From a virus, in the IMG/VR virus record IMGVR_UViG_3300042444_000372, positions 1 to 57,596 of that record: a stretch of DNA of 57,596 nt; one strand, written 5' to 3'. Numbering within the stretch: position 1 is the stretch's first letter; each line of letters begins with the position of its first letter. The notes under the pieces are model-generated. The model was not told where the DNA came from and ran no database searches. It was given only the letters and a program-made list of their open reading frames with translations. A program made the translations under genes and the position numbers. This document shows positions 17,269-25,778 of this stretch, in pieces.

Positions 17269-18099
17269 TTAGGTAGCAATTGTTGGGGTTTGTGCTTCCC
17301 AAAGGTTAGGAATAACGAGCCATTTAGTTCCAGTTCCAATGACTCGGAACGAACCACCAACTTTCTCTGATGCGGTACTAAGAGCAACAGAGTCAGCAGC
17401 AATGTCATTGTACGCAACAAGAATATCAGTTGTTGCACAAGTGATAGTCATGTTTTGGTCAACAGCATTGTAGAACGTGTACTCAAGACCACGCTTTGGA
17501 GTAGCTGGAAGAGTAAAGGTTACTGCTCCAGTACCATTGGTTACAAAAAGTTGTCCTGCTTCGGATTCAATCAAAGTCTTGTCAGCAGTAACTACACTTG
17601 TAACTTGTCCAGGAATGTAACCAGCAGGATCATCATCGAATCGGAAAGCCATAGCCATCTGACGACGAATTACGAATTCGAGACTACTTCCTACGATACC
17701 ATCACTGGTAGATGAAGCGATACAAAGTCCAGATGCCTTGACACAACCACCAAAAAGAATGTACCCCATGTAACGATCTTGGTCTGTTCCCATGAGCTGC
17801 ATTTTCTGAGCACTCATAAGAACGCCAACAATCTTTTGGGTTCCATCTGTGGCATCAGGATTCCATTGCTTTAGCTTCCCAATGTCTACACCCGAAGTAA
17901 CCTTACCGAGAAGCAAGCCAGGACGAAGAACATCATTGAAATTGGTGTTACCGGCATCACGTGACGTTCCATCAACTACTGCTGCAAGGTAAATCTGTTG
18001 ATCGAGTCTCCCCCAAGTGATATTGGTAGAATTTACTACCTCTTGGAAAGGAGCCATGAAGTTACCGGGCATTGTCCCGAACATATCAAAACTGAACAT
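17269..18099 (-). CDS. Capsid decoration protein (gpD-like) with extra C-terminal domain
   Basis: 276 residues. The first ~150 residues (LRPGLLLGKVTSG ... IVGVLMSA ... GGCVKASGLCI) match the head-decoration/HDPD fold placed before major capsid genes. The C-terminal ~110 residues (EAGQLFVTNGTGAVTFTLPA ... GGSFRVIGTGTKWLVI) look like a beta domain often found at the end of such proteins. It would sit on the capsid surface. Confidence 0.78.
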   Translation of the reverse strand: MFSFDMFGTMPGNFMAPFQEVVNSTNITWGRLDQQIYLAAVVDGTSRDAGNTNFNDVLRPGLLLGKVTSGVDIGKLKQWNPDATDGTQKIVGVLMSAQKMQLMGTDQDRYMGYILFGGCVKASGLCIASSTSDGIVGSSLEFVIRRQMAMAFRFDDDPAGYIPGQVTSVVTADKTLIESEAGQLFVTNGTGAVTFTLPATPKRGLEYTFYNAVDQNMTITCATTDILVAYNDIAADSVALSTASEKVGGSFRVIGTGTKWLVIPNLWEAQTPTIAT

Positions 18100-18148
18100 A
18101 AAAGTGTTTCCTTGTTTCTTGTTTGTGTTTGAATTTAGAAGTTAAGTA

Positions 18149-19387
18149 CTAGACCAAAGAAGCCATGTACTTAGCCATTTCAGTCATTTCTTGTTCATTA
18201 GCACTATCAGGCTCTAGGATACCCCTAGTCAATCCAGACGTATCAGATTGTGTTGGTGCTGGCATGGCTTCAAGAGACATCAAAAGAGTCTCTACAATCG
18301 GAGTAACAATTTGGTTGTCTTTGAAATCAATACTGTAGGAGTCAGCTTGAGGGTATAGCTGAGCATCTGCAAAAGCTTTGGTGGTACGACTTGTAGCAAC
18401 CAAGTTATCAATACGACCTCGATAACTATTACGTCGATCTGCTTGCATTTGGTTCTGCATAGCAGACATAACCAACAGATTTTGGCTAGCCGCCTTATCT
18501 ACTTCTGGAGAAGGAGAAGAAGAAAAGTCTTCTTTAGCGTAGGGTTTGTTAGTCTTTGGATTAACAATTTTGCCGTTAATCAAGGCATCAACCTGGGTAG
18601 GGTCAAGGTGCGACATTAGTAGTGGCTCCACTTTGAAAGAATCGGGTTTTACGCCTGAAGCGTCTTCGGAATTTAGCAATTGGTACTGCCCAACTGCAAT
18701 AGACAAATTTTCTGCAAGATTGTCAATAGTTGTATTGGCTGGCAGAAATAATTTGCAAACATTTTTTAGGTCAATAATCAGTTGGGTTATGGTTGAAGAA
18801 CTTTGGGCTGGTTCTTCTTCAGGGTCTTGTTTTTCTGGTTCTTCAACCATACTAGACATAACCAAGTGAATATCATTGCTGTTTTGCAGTTTGAAGTTCT
18901 CTTGGTTCAGTTCAATTGGGTGGGTAACTAGAGCGATGTGCATGATGCCTTCTTCAAGTACTTCTTCTTTATCTACTCCAGAAGTAATCGGAAGGTCTTT
19001 TCGAGTGTAGATCGAAGTGTCTTTGACCACAGTTCCGATCTTACCAGCAGGGGTATTCGGATCATTTAGATCACCAGGAGCGTCAATAGTTCCAACCAAA
19101 GCTGTTTTTCCATTGTCTAGTACTTTTGTTACCAGACTGTCCCAGAATCCCGCATTTACGGTTGAGTCTTCTAGCAGTCCGTTGTTACCAGTAGACAAGG
19201 CTGTGATGTTGAAGTCATGTTTCCAAGGACCAGGAATCCTCATTCCTTTGGCTTGTTGTCTTTGGAAGTTGCTACTAAGTTTTTCTAAACGAGCAGGGGT
19301 GACTTCAACGATCTCGTATTGTTTAGTAGCTTCGTTCCATTGACGAAACTTACCTTCGGTCAAAACAACTTTTTCAAATTTTGGCAT
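18149..19387 (-). CDS. Prohead protease (Mu I-like) with scaffold-like tail
   Basis: 412 residues. N-terminal part: GMRIPGPWKHDFN with H57, then INGT/PGDL and IMHIALVTHPIEL near 148-160, the pattern of Mu-I type capsid maturation proteases whose conserved tail ends ISLVxxPA. The remaining ~240 residues are acidic, Gln/Ser/Glu rich and helical, as in protease-scaffold fusions. Immediately before decoration and capsid genes. A CTGGAG motif copy lies at 18503-18526. The catalytic Ser was not pinned down. Confidence 0.7.
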   Translation of the reverse strand: MPKFEKVVLTEGKFRQWNEATKQYEIVEVTPARLEKLSSNFQRQQAKGMRIPGPWKHDFNITALSTGNNGLLEDSTVNAGFWDSLVTKVLDNGKTALVGTIDAPGDLNDPNTPAGKIGTVVKDTSIYTRKDLPITSGVDKEEVLEEGIMHIALVTHPIELNQENFKLQNSNDIHLVMSSMVEEPEKQDPEEEPAQSSSTITQLIIDLKNVCKLFLPANTTIDNLAENLSIAVGQYQLLNSEDASGVKPDSFKVEPLLMSHLDPTQVDALINGKIVNPKTNKPYAKEDFSSSPSPEVDKAASQNLLVMSAMQNQMQADRRNSYRGRIDNLVATSRTTKAFADAQLYPQADSYSIDFKDNQIVTPIVETLLMSLEAMPAPTQSDTSGLTRGILEPDSANEQEMTEMAKYMASLV

Positions 19388-21375
19388 TAGACTATTCTCC
19401 TAGTTACATCACGTTTGACTACAAACTTATCTGATTCATGTAGCATTATTGTGTGACCAGCTACATTTCTACCTTTCAGATCATAGTTGTAATTGTTTCC
19501 TGTGTCAATGAACTGTGTAATGGATTCATCTACTTGGATAGTCACGTTGCTACCAGTTACAGTTAGGGATGCCAATGTTGGAATTGAGTCGGTCTTTTTA
19601 TTAGCTACTAACAAACCACCATTGAGAGCGATAAGTAAATCACTTTGCGATTCATCGTCATTTTGACGTTTACGTAGACAGAACCATATTTGGTTGTACG
19701 AAGTAAGATCGCCAAGGTTTTGAATTTGGAAAGACCAGTACGTTCCTCGATACACTAAGATTTCATCTAATGCGTATGCTGTGTTTTGTAGGACTGATGG
19801 TACGGCTACTGTAGCTATGATAGTTCCACCACCACCACCACCAGATGGAGCTAAGCTGAGAGCATTTACAGTCCATCTAACTAATGCTGTACCAGAACCG
19901 ACTAACATAAGAGCTAGGTCAGTTACCAGTTGTGCTGTTGCTGCTGGTATTCGAGTTAGCAAAGTTGATAGACTGGTATTGGTATCGGTGAGTGTCTTGC
20001 CGACTGTTCCTGGAGTGGTGTAACTGGAGTGTGAAGTAGCTAACAGGTTAGTCGTGATTGTATCGTACACAGATGTTGTAAAAGTTGTTGGTACAAACAC
20101 CCCTGTTTCCGCACCATGAATAACAGCATGGACATGCCCAGAACCTGAACCTGTGACTCCAATTGTTCTGTTTGAATTGTTGCTGATGATCCATCTGTCT
20201 CCAAGCGAGCCATGAACCCAACCACCATCAGGCATCGAGTTCAGCACTAGATTTCTAGTTGTGTTTGGTAAAGCATCTACGCTTGTTTGGCTAGCTCGAT
20301 TAGCAACAGTTAATTCTTTAGCAAGAATAGTTGATGCTTCGATCTGTACTAGGGTTGGTTTGAGTGATAAGTCTGAAACTATTTGAGCAAGTACAGTTGA
20401 TTGATCGAAGTCAACTACTGCTCCTGCCCATATAGCGTATCGAGCTTCTGTACTGGTTGTTCCACTAGCTTCGATTCGCAGTCCTTCTCTGGGGTGGGTA
20501 GATGATACAGTGTAAGTGAATCGGTATCGTCCAACGGCAGGGTTGGTGACTGCTGACAAGTTTGTTGAACGGTTTGTACCCGATGAATTCGTAGCTGTGA
20601 TTGTCGGTGCTGTGTCCAGATTGACCAGCTTGCCTTCATCATCATTAACAACAAGCGTAAACTCATAGATTGACGATCCGGTTTCTGGGGCTTCAAGGAC
20701 TGCTGCACCAAACAAGTTAGCTTTAGCAGAAAGGTTGTTTAGTCCTGTGATTGCTCCGAGGACTGAACTTGTACTGGTTGCGATACTTGCATCAAGGAAG
20801 TTGAGTCTTGCATCACTAGCAAGTAGTGGGTTGGTGGGGATTGATCCAATTGGGGCATTCAGGTTGTTCAAACGAGTATCTGTTGTTAGCAGAGGGTTTG
20901 TTGGAATAGAACCGATTGGAGCATTTAGATTGTTGAGTCTAGTGTCTGTAGTCAACAATGGGGTTGTTGGGATTGCATTAACGCTGGTTTGTGTAGCACG
21001 ACTAGCAACCGTGGTTTCATTTGCTACACTTGCCGGGAACGATACTGGAGCAGCAGCACTAGCCGTCTGGCCTGCAATTTTGGTGACGTTGGCTGTGCCG
21101 TCGTCAGTTGAGACGGTCACGGAGGCTGAGTAGCATCCTGTCTTGTAGATTTGTACGATGAAAGTCTTAGCATTTGTTTCGGCCTGGGTGGGGGTGTAAG
21201 CCCAGATTCCAGAGGTGGAGTCGTAGGCTAGTGAACCAGCACCGGCCCCGAATGAGCCTGTACCTGTCTTGACTTGGACTGAGACTCCTGTTGATTGAAC
21301 AGCCCCGTCACTGATCTGAACAACTTGGCCGACATCGAAAACTGGAGGGCTAGCCGAATTTATTGGGTAGGTCAT
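19387..21375 (-). CDS. Tail-fibre-like repeat protein
   Basis: 662 residues. Overlaps the protease start by one base. N-terminal Ig-like segment (SGVSVQVKTGTGSFG ... TPTQAETNAKTFIVQIY), then three tandem ~22-residue units containing TRLNNLNAPIGSIP (near 135-200; DNA about 20800-20990), then beta-rich domains and a Gly5 stretch near 510. The architecture is that of a side fibre or structural tail protein. It is unusual that it lies between lysis-type genes and the capsid protease. Confidence 0.72.
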   Translation of the reverse strand: MTYPINSASPPVFDVGQVVQISDGAVQSTGVSVQVKTGTGSFGAGAGSLAYDSTSGIWAYTPTQAETNAKTFIVQIYKTGCYSASVTVSTDDGTANVTKIAGQTASAAAPVSFPASVANETTVASRATQTSVNAIPTTPLLTTDTRLNNLNAPIGSIPTNPLLTTDTRLNNLNAPIGSIPTNPLLASDARLNFLDASIATSTSSVLGAITGLNNLSAKANLFGAAVLEAPETGSSIYEFTLVVNDDEGKLVNLDTAPTITATNSSGTNRSTNLSAVTNPAVGRYRFTYTVSSTHPREGLRIEASGTTSTEARYAIWAGAVVDFDQSTVLAQIVSDLSLKPTLVQIEASTILAKELTVANRASQTSVDALPNTTRNLVLNSMPDGGWVHGSLGDRWIISNNSNRTIGVTGSGSGHVHAVIHGAETGVFVPTTFTTSVYDTITTNLLATSHSSYTTPGTVGKTLTDTNTSLSTLLTRIPAATAQLVTDLALMLVGSGTALVRWTVNALSLAPSGGGGGGTIIATVAVPSVLQNTAYALDEILVYRGTYWSFQIQNLGDLTSYNQIWFCLRKRQNDDESQSDLLIALNGGLLVANKKTDSIPTLASLTVTGSNVTIQVDESITQFIDTGNNYNYDLKGRNVAGHTIMLHESDKFVVKRDVTRRIV

Positions 21376-22160
21376 ATTCCGGCTCCAATGATTTTCGAGG
21401 AGGGTCTGATCCAGTAAGGCTTCCAGCCAGATACAGGTGCAATGAAATAACTGCGTCGTCTGGGTGGTTGGTACAGCAGTCCACCGCCCCGGCCTTGGTC
21501 GTAGAGAAAACGGACTTCGTTGGGGGTGAGGGCTGCTTTCAAAAAAATCGCATCATCGAAAGTCAAATTTGCTTGTCCCGTTCCCTGTCGACGAAGCCCT
21601 ATAAGAGTTCTAGTTCCAAACGGAACTATTGTCGGAGTGATGTTTGAGGCTGGAGTAATTTGCACGCCATCAATAAAGACAGAAGTGCTGCCTGCAACCG
21701 TTCCGTTTTGTACACAAACCAGATGCATCCATTGCCCTAAGGGTAATGTACCTATAGTACACCAGCCATTACCGGATGTTCCAAAGAATGTTAACCCTGA
21801 ATTTTGATAAAGAATTTCGTACGGACCCGAAAGAGTTGATGTTCCGCCAACAGTGAAGATCCCAAACGATCCCGAACCACCCGGAGGATTGAGACTAACC
21901 CAAATTGCTAAGGTAAAACGAGCATTATTCACTAATGCCGGGTTAGTGGCATCAGCGTAACCTGTCCCTCCATTGTTAATCGCTAACTGGCCGCCGATAT
22001 TCACCCAAGACGTGTTGCGGTCCATGCCAGTGAGAACACCATGTCCTTGACCCATAGTGTCCGGCAGTTGCAACCCGGTCGCACCAGAAAAAGACGGACA
22101 CCACCGACCGACGATCCGGCTTGCAAGACTTTCCCATTCCGGCCCGTAGTAAGCAAACAT
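21372..22160 (-). CDS. LamG/concanavalin-like surface protein
   Basis: 262 residues. A jelly-roll lectin signature: FTLAIWVSLNPPGG (~95), GQWMHLVCVQNGT followed by VFIDGVQITP (~155-180), and LTFDDAIFLKAALTPNEVRFLYDQG (~210-240). Such LamG-like domains bind glycans, so this is the best candidate for a receptor-binding tail protein. Overlaps the fibre gene by 4 bp. Higher GC than the small-gene regions. Confidence 0.78.
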   Translation of the reverse strand: MFAYYGPEWESLASRIVGRWCPSFSGATGLQLPDTMGQGHGVLTGMDRNTSWVNIGGQLAINNGGTGYADATNPALVNNARFTLAIWVSLNPPGGSGSFGIFTVGGTSTLSGPYEILYQNSGLTFFGTSGNGWCTIGTLPLGQWMHLVCVQNGTVAGSTSVFIDGVQITPASNITPTIVPFGTRTLIGLRRQGTGQANLTFDDAIFLKAALTPNEVRFLYDQGRGGGLLYQPPRRRSYFIAPVSGWKPYWIRPSSKIIGAGI

Positions 22161-22765
22161 TAGGTGATAGTCTCTCCTGGGTCGGCTACACCATCTACTG
22201 CAAAGACAATAGATTGTCCCGAAGTGTTAATACAACGAATCTCGTAAATGTCCCCTCCGGGAATGTAAACCTGCCGAACATCGGCAAGGTTTGTGACCCG
22301 ATCCCCCACGCTGTGAGCCGTTCTGAACGGTCGTTCGACTGTGATTGTGTTCGTTGCGATGTTGATGATTCGAGCGAACTCGACTCGGTTGGCATTCGTA
22401 TCGTCGGAGTGCAAACAGATCGTGTCACCGATTGCGAAAGTACCGATTGCAGTCAATACAACTGTTGAGTCACCGATAGCCGAAGCAGTTGAAACGGTCG
22501 TGCTTTGGGCCGTTGCAGTTTGTGAAATAACGTCAAAGGTTTGCATGGGCAAAGCCAAAGTGTCATTACCAGACCGACGAACTAAGACGTAAGCAGCTCT
22601 ATTTAGAGCCGTACCTAGTCTCCGACCCATCCGAATGTACAACCAAGCTCCAATACTGGTTTTTAAGTCCAGAGGTCGGTTGGTTCCAACTGAACCCGAA
22701 GCAATGACTACAGGAGATTCGATTACCGAAAATGTTGGTGTTGTTTTGGTTACTACTGCTGCCAT
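22160..22765 (-). CDS. Virion structural protein, unknown
   Basis: 201 residues, Thr/Ser/Val-rich beta protein (VVLTAIGTFAIGDTICLHS, ITVERPFRTAHSVGD) resembling the loop/strand style of phage fibre or adhesin proteins. Shares one base with the LamG gene and overlaps the next gene by 13 bp. No specific family recognised. Likely co-assembled with the fibre. Confidence 0.68.
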   Translation of the reverse strand: MAAVVTKTTPTFSVIESPVVIASGSVGTNRPLDLKTSIGAWLYIRMGRRLGTALNRAAYVLVRRSGNDTLALPMQTFDVISQTATAQSTTVSTASAIGDSTVVLTAIGTFAIGDTICLHSDDTNANRVEFARIINIATNTITVERPFRTAHSVGDRVTNLADVRQVYIPGGDIYEIRCINTSGQSIVFAVDGVADPGETIT

Positions 22766-23205
22766 AGTCTCGTCCTCACAAATTCTACTTCAAGGGGTGT
22801 GATTGTTTGAGAGGATTCACCGGCACGTAGAATAGGTGCGGCTTGTTCCTGGGTGAGTCCTATACCGCCCCATTCAACAGGAGTGACTAAGGCTTGTCTG
22901 ATTGCCGGTAGTCCGAAGTCGGGCATCGAAGTTTGGTGCGATGCCGGTCCCATGAATGGAAGCATCTCACCGATGATCGGATTGCTTACAGCTACCTGCT
23001 TGATGGTTGCAATCACCAAGCCACCCAGAGCAAGGTTGTCTTGGTACAGGTTCAAGATACCCATGATCGAAAGGGGTAGCGAAGTGTTTAATACAGGTGC
23101 GATCTCGGAACACCGAGACGCACATGCGTAGTCATTGCCAGCGCGGATCAAATCTGTTGCTTGCTGGTCCGACTCAATCAATGTTTTCAATGCTTCTGGG
23201 GTCAT
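22753..23205 (-). CDS. Hypothetical protein near fibre genes
   Basis: 150 residues. Contains a hydrophobic middle (LSIMGILNLYQDNLALGGLVIATIKQVA) and a C-terminal QEQAAPILRAGESSQTITPLEVEFVR segment. Similar proteins accompany tail fibres in other phages, but I cannot name it. Between the two membrane proteins and the fibre cluster. Confidence 0.65.
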   Translation of the reverse strand: MTPEALKTLIESDQQATDLIRAGNDYACASRCSEIAPVLNTSLPLSIMGILNLYQDNLALGGLVIATIKQVAVSNPIIGEMLPFMGPASHQTSMPDFGLPAIRQALVTPVEWGGIGLTQEQAAPILRAGESSQTITPLEVEFVRTRLWQQ

Positions 23206-23219
23206 ATCAAACTCTAAGA

Positions 23220-23543
23220 TTAACGATGTAGTTCGATACGGCCACGACGAGCACGTAAGCGATTAGCTTTACGATCTTTGAAAAACTTGATTAGAGTCAG
23301 AATCAAATTGACAATAGCTAGTATTGTCATTGGGTCGATTCCATATAGCTCTTTATCATTTTCGATTTCTTTTCGAAGTTCAGCTATTTGAGCTTCTCGT
23401 TCAGCTTTTGTCTTTCCAGTAACTCGACTAGAGTACTTATTGACCAGTTTGATAACGAGTCTTTGGTCACGTACTTTTAGACTTGTTGGAACGTCTTGAA
23501 GAAGTGTGTCATCTGCATCGTTAGTAAGTGATTCGTATGTCAT
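23220..23543 (-). CDS. Small membrane protein, holin candidate
   Basis: 107 residues. Charged N-terminal two-thirds with a coiled-coil stretch (KTKAEREAQIAELRKEIENDKEL), then one hydrophobic helix near 75-92 (DPMTILAIVNLILTLIKFF) and a basic tail. Directly beside another membrane protein and a peptidase, so a holin or antiholin is plausible. Topology alone does not prove it. Confidence 0.62.
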   Translation of the reverse strand: MTYESLTNDADDTLLQDVPTSLKVRDQRLVIKLVNKYSSRVTGKTKAEREAQIAELRKEIENDKELYGIDPMTILAIVNLILTLIKFFKDRKANRLRARRGRIELHR

Positions 23544-23545
23544 TG

Positions 23546-23959
23546 TTAGTGGCCCCTAGAAATAGAGTCGATTTTGTTGTCTTGAAGCTTCATGTGACTG
23601 TCTAAGTTTCCAACCTTGCTATCAAGGTTATCTACTTTTTCTTCGATTGTGTCAAGTCTTTGGGTGTTCACTATTTGGGTTGCGGCCATTTGGGTTAGAG
23701 ACTTGGATATGTCTACCATTGTGGTCCCCATAGTTTCCAAAGTTCCGTCTACCTTATCTAAGTGAGATTCCATCACTTTTAGTCCCTTGTCTCTAAATGG
23801 AATAACTATTTCTTTTCCAAACCAAGAACTAAGTTTCCAGATTCCTAATACGATAACAACAACTACAAGTAGTAATACACCAGTAATAGTGTATTTGTCT
23901 TCGATAAGAAATCTGTGAGCTTGGTTTGCTACTTCAGCTTGGGAAAGCAAGTAAATCAT
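23546..23959 (-). CDS. Membrane-anchored coiled-coil protein, holin/spanin candidate
   Basis: 137 residues. One strong transmembrane helix near 27-48 (VLLLVVVVIVLGIWKL) followed by a long heptad-rich domain (LDTIEEKVDNLDSKVGNLDS). Such a layout suits an inner-membrane spanin or a phage coiled-coil membrane protein. Two bases after it comes the other membrane protein, and the peptidase gene is 16 bases upstream: a likely lysis group. Confidence 0.65.
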   Translation of the reverse strand: MIYLLSQAEVANQAHRFLIEDKYTITGVLLLVVVVIVLGIWKLSSWFGKEIVIPFRDKGLKVMESHLDKVDGTLETMGTTMVDISKSLTQMAATQIVNTQRLDTIEEKVDNLDSKVGNLDSHMKLQDNKIDSISRGH

Positions 23960-23975
23960 TTAAGAACTTTCTAGG

Positions 23976-25028
23976 TTATAAAAGTGGTACAGAATCAGGT
24001 AGATCGATTTCACCTACTGCTTGGACAGTTACAGCTTTTCGAGAGTACCATCTTGATACTTCTTCAACTGGTATGTTGTAGATGATGTTAGCTCCCCAAG
24101 ACTCGTTTGAAAGTCTTACATAGACTTTACTATCTGATGCAGTAAAATACCCTTGGAAACTCATGCAATGCCCCCATGAGTCTCTTGGGTTTTGTGCGTG
24201 GATGGGAAACCCGTCTTTGTGTGTTCCGATCTTATGGATAGCAATACCAGAGCAAACTGACATTGGTTTGAACTGTTTATGTAATGCAAGATGGGAATCG
24301 ATATCGGTTACTCTTGGAGACTCTAGCAACCTAAAATCCGTAAATGGTAAAAGAGTATCTAGGAATTCCCAGTTTTGGAATCTTCGATACACACTGTTGT
24401 TTTGAGGTTCTGGAAAATCTTGATCTCCAACAGCATTAAGCTTACTTAGAATCTCTAAGAGTTTACCATTGTTGCAAAGAATAACCCCATCTTTGATAAG
24501 TGACTCATACTGAACTTCACACCAAGATCCATCATTGCGTTCAGTGTTACCTTTGAGGTTTCCTCTACGCCGACCACAACCGTAGCTAAAAGGTGCGTAG
24601 AAAGATAAGTTGTTAGTACTGAACTCGTTACGGCCTAGTAGTTCTTCAGCATCACCTTTTACAATTACTTCGAACAATGCTCTACGTGTCCAAGGTCTAA
24701 ACGTATTAGATACAACACAAGAACCTGTCTTCTGTGGTAGCCATTGAAGACGTTTGCCGTAGATCATTTCATCGATCAATGTTATATCGTAAGAATCAGG
24801 ACCGTAGTTTTTCGAGTCATGAAGTCTACGAAGACGGTCCATCATTGGGTTGCTGACTTCAACAGATTCTCTAGCTCGATATGCTACGGGCATATCTGAA
24901 GCTAGCTTATCGAATAACCTGGATTCGTGATCGTGGCGTTTATCGATTGGAGTGTTATTGTCGTCACCCCAACCCATAGGACCACGTACTAAATGAATAT
25001 CTGAGTCTGGAACTGTTTGGTTAGTCAC
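23976..25028 (-). CDS. Papain-like cysteine peptidase, lysin candidate
   Basis: 350 residues. Papain-fold signature in order: Q99-KTGSC104 (oxyanion Gln and nucleophile), SWGHC with H287, and N308-ESWG. The C1-like enzymes of this type cleave peptides. In a phage lysis group this could attack peptidoglycan cross-links or cell-wall protein. No separate muramidase or amidase was seen. The two membrane proteins downstream fit. It could instead be a virion-associated peptidase. Confidence 0.7.
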   Translation of the reverse strand: MTNQTVPDSDIHLVRGPMGWGDDNNTPIDKRHDHESRLFDKLASDMPVAYRARESVEVSNPMMDRLRRLHDSKNYGPDSYDITLIDEMIYGKRLQWLPQKTGSCVVSNTFRPWTRRALFEVIVKGDAEELLGRNEFSTNNLSFYAPFSYGCGRRRGNLKGNTERNDGSWCEVQYESLIKDGVILCNNGKLLEILSKLNAVGDQDFPEPQNNSVYRRFQNWEFLDTLLPFTDFRLLESPRVTDIDSHLALHKQFKPMSVCSGIAIHKIGTHKDGFPIHAQNPRDSWGHCMSFQGYFTASDSKVYVRLSNESWGANIIYNIPVEEVSRWYSRKAVTVQAVGEIDLPDSVPLL

Positions 25029-25030
25029 GA

Positions 25031-25768
25031 TTAGTTCTCCAAGCCGGTTGCTATTGCTGCGAGGTACAGAACATAGTCCATTCTAGATAGCGGCCATCTT
25101 GAACGTAGGTCTGCATTTAGGTTTTCAAACAGTATGGAATACTTTGCACTATCCGCACCAAGTAGCTTGGCTTTCGAGTCAGTAATCAACGTGGTAGCGT
25201 CATTAATAGTAGCTATTGGGGAATCTGTCAAGAGTTTTGCGGCTTGTCGATACAAGGCTCCAAGCTCTTTTCGTTTTTCCAAGGATTTTGACCAGTCTTG
25301 TGTACGTTTGCCAATGTTGTTGAATTGGTCATTTGGAACGGTATTTGGATTAGGTGAAGGTCCTGGGTTTGGTGTGGGTGGAGCAACGTCACCTAAGTCT
25401 ACTACCAAAGTTTTTTCATCGATGCCGAGTTCTGGATCAAAGACAGTTACATCTATTGCATACTTACCACTACCAAGTAAGATGTACTCAGTTTCAGATA
25501 GTTTGATAGTTACGGTACTTTCAAACAAGTTCTGTTTAGCCCGTACTTTGATAAACTTGTAATTGGTATTTACAGTTATGAACGCTGCCGGTTGAAACTC
25601 TGGTTTGCTTCCTTCGTTGTCAAACACTACAAAGCTTTGGATAACTTTCGGGTTCTTTACTCCAGAAAGTACTTGTGTCTTAGTTACTGTAACTTCTAAA
25701 TCTGCGATAGCTAATTGATTCAGCATTGCAGAGAGTAATATAGCAGTTGTAAATAGCCGATAGAACAT
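25031..25768 (-). CDS. Secreted protein with Pro/Asn linker (host-like)
   Basis: 245 residues. N-terminal signal peptide (~1-22, FTTAILLSAMLNQLAIA). A beta domain to ~125, a Pro/Asn/Gly linker near 130-142 (PTPNPGPSPNPN), then a helical region. The composition is typical of planctomycete secreted hypotheticals and unlike the rest of the structural arm. It lies between terL and the peptidase, so it may act outside the membrane during lysis or surface attachment. Function unknown. Confidence 0.65.
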   Translation of the reverse strand: MFYRLFTTAILLSAMLNQLAIADLEVTVTKTQVLSGVKNPKVIQSFVVFDNEGSKPEFQPAAFITVNTNYKFIKVRAKQNLFESTVTIKLSETEYILLGSGKYAIDVTVFDPELGIDEKTLVVDLGDVAPPTPNPGPSPNPNTVPNDQFNNIGKRTQDWSKSLEKRKELGALYRQAAKLLTDSPIATINDATTLITDSKAKLLGADSAKYSILFENLNADLRSRWPLSRMDYVLYLAAIATGLEN

Positions 25769-25778
25769 AACTAAATCC

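Noticed and set aside
25720-25745. Another promoter-element-like stretch (GATTCAGCATTGCAG)
   Set aside because: Only half of the element matches and it encodes the signal peptide of the gene at 25031.
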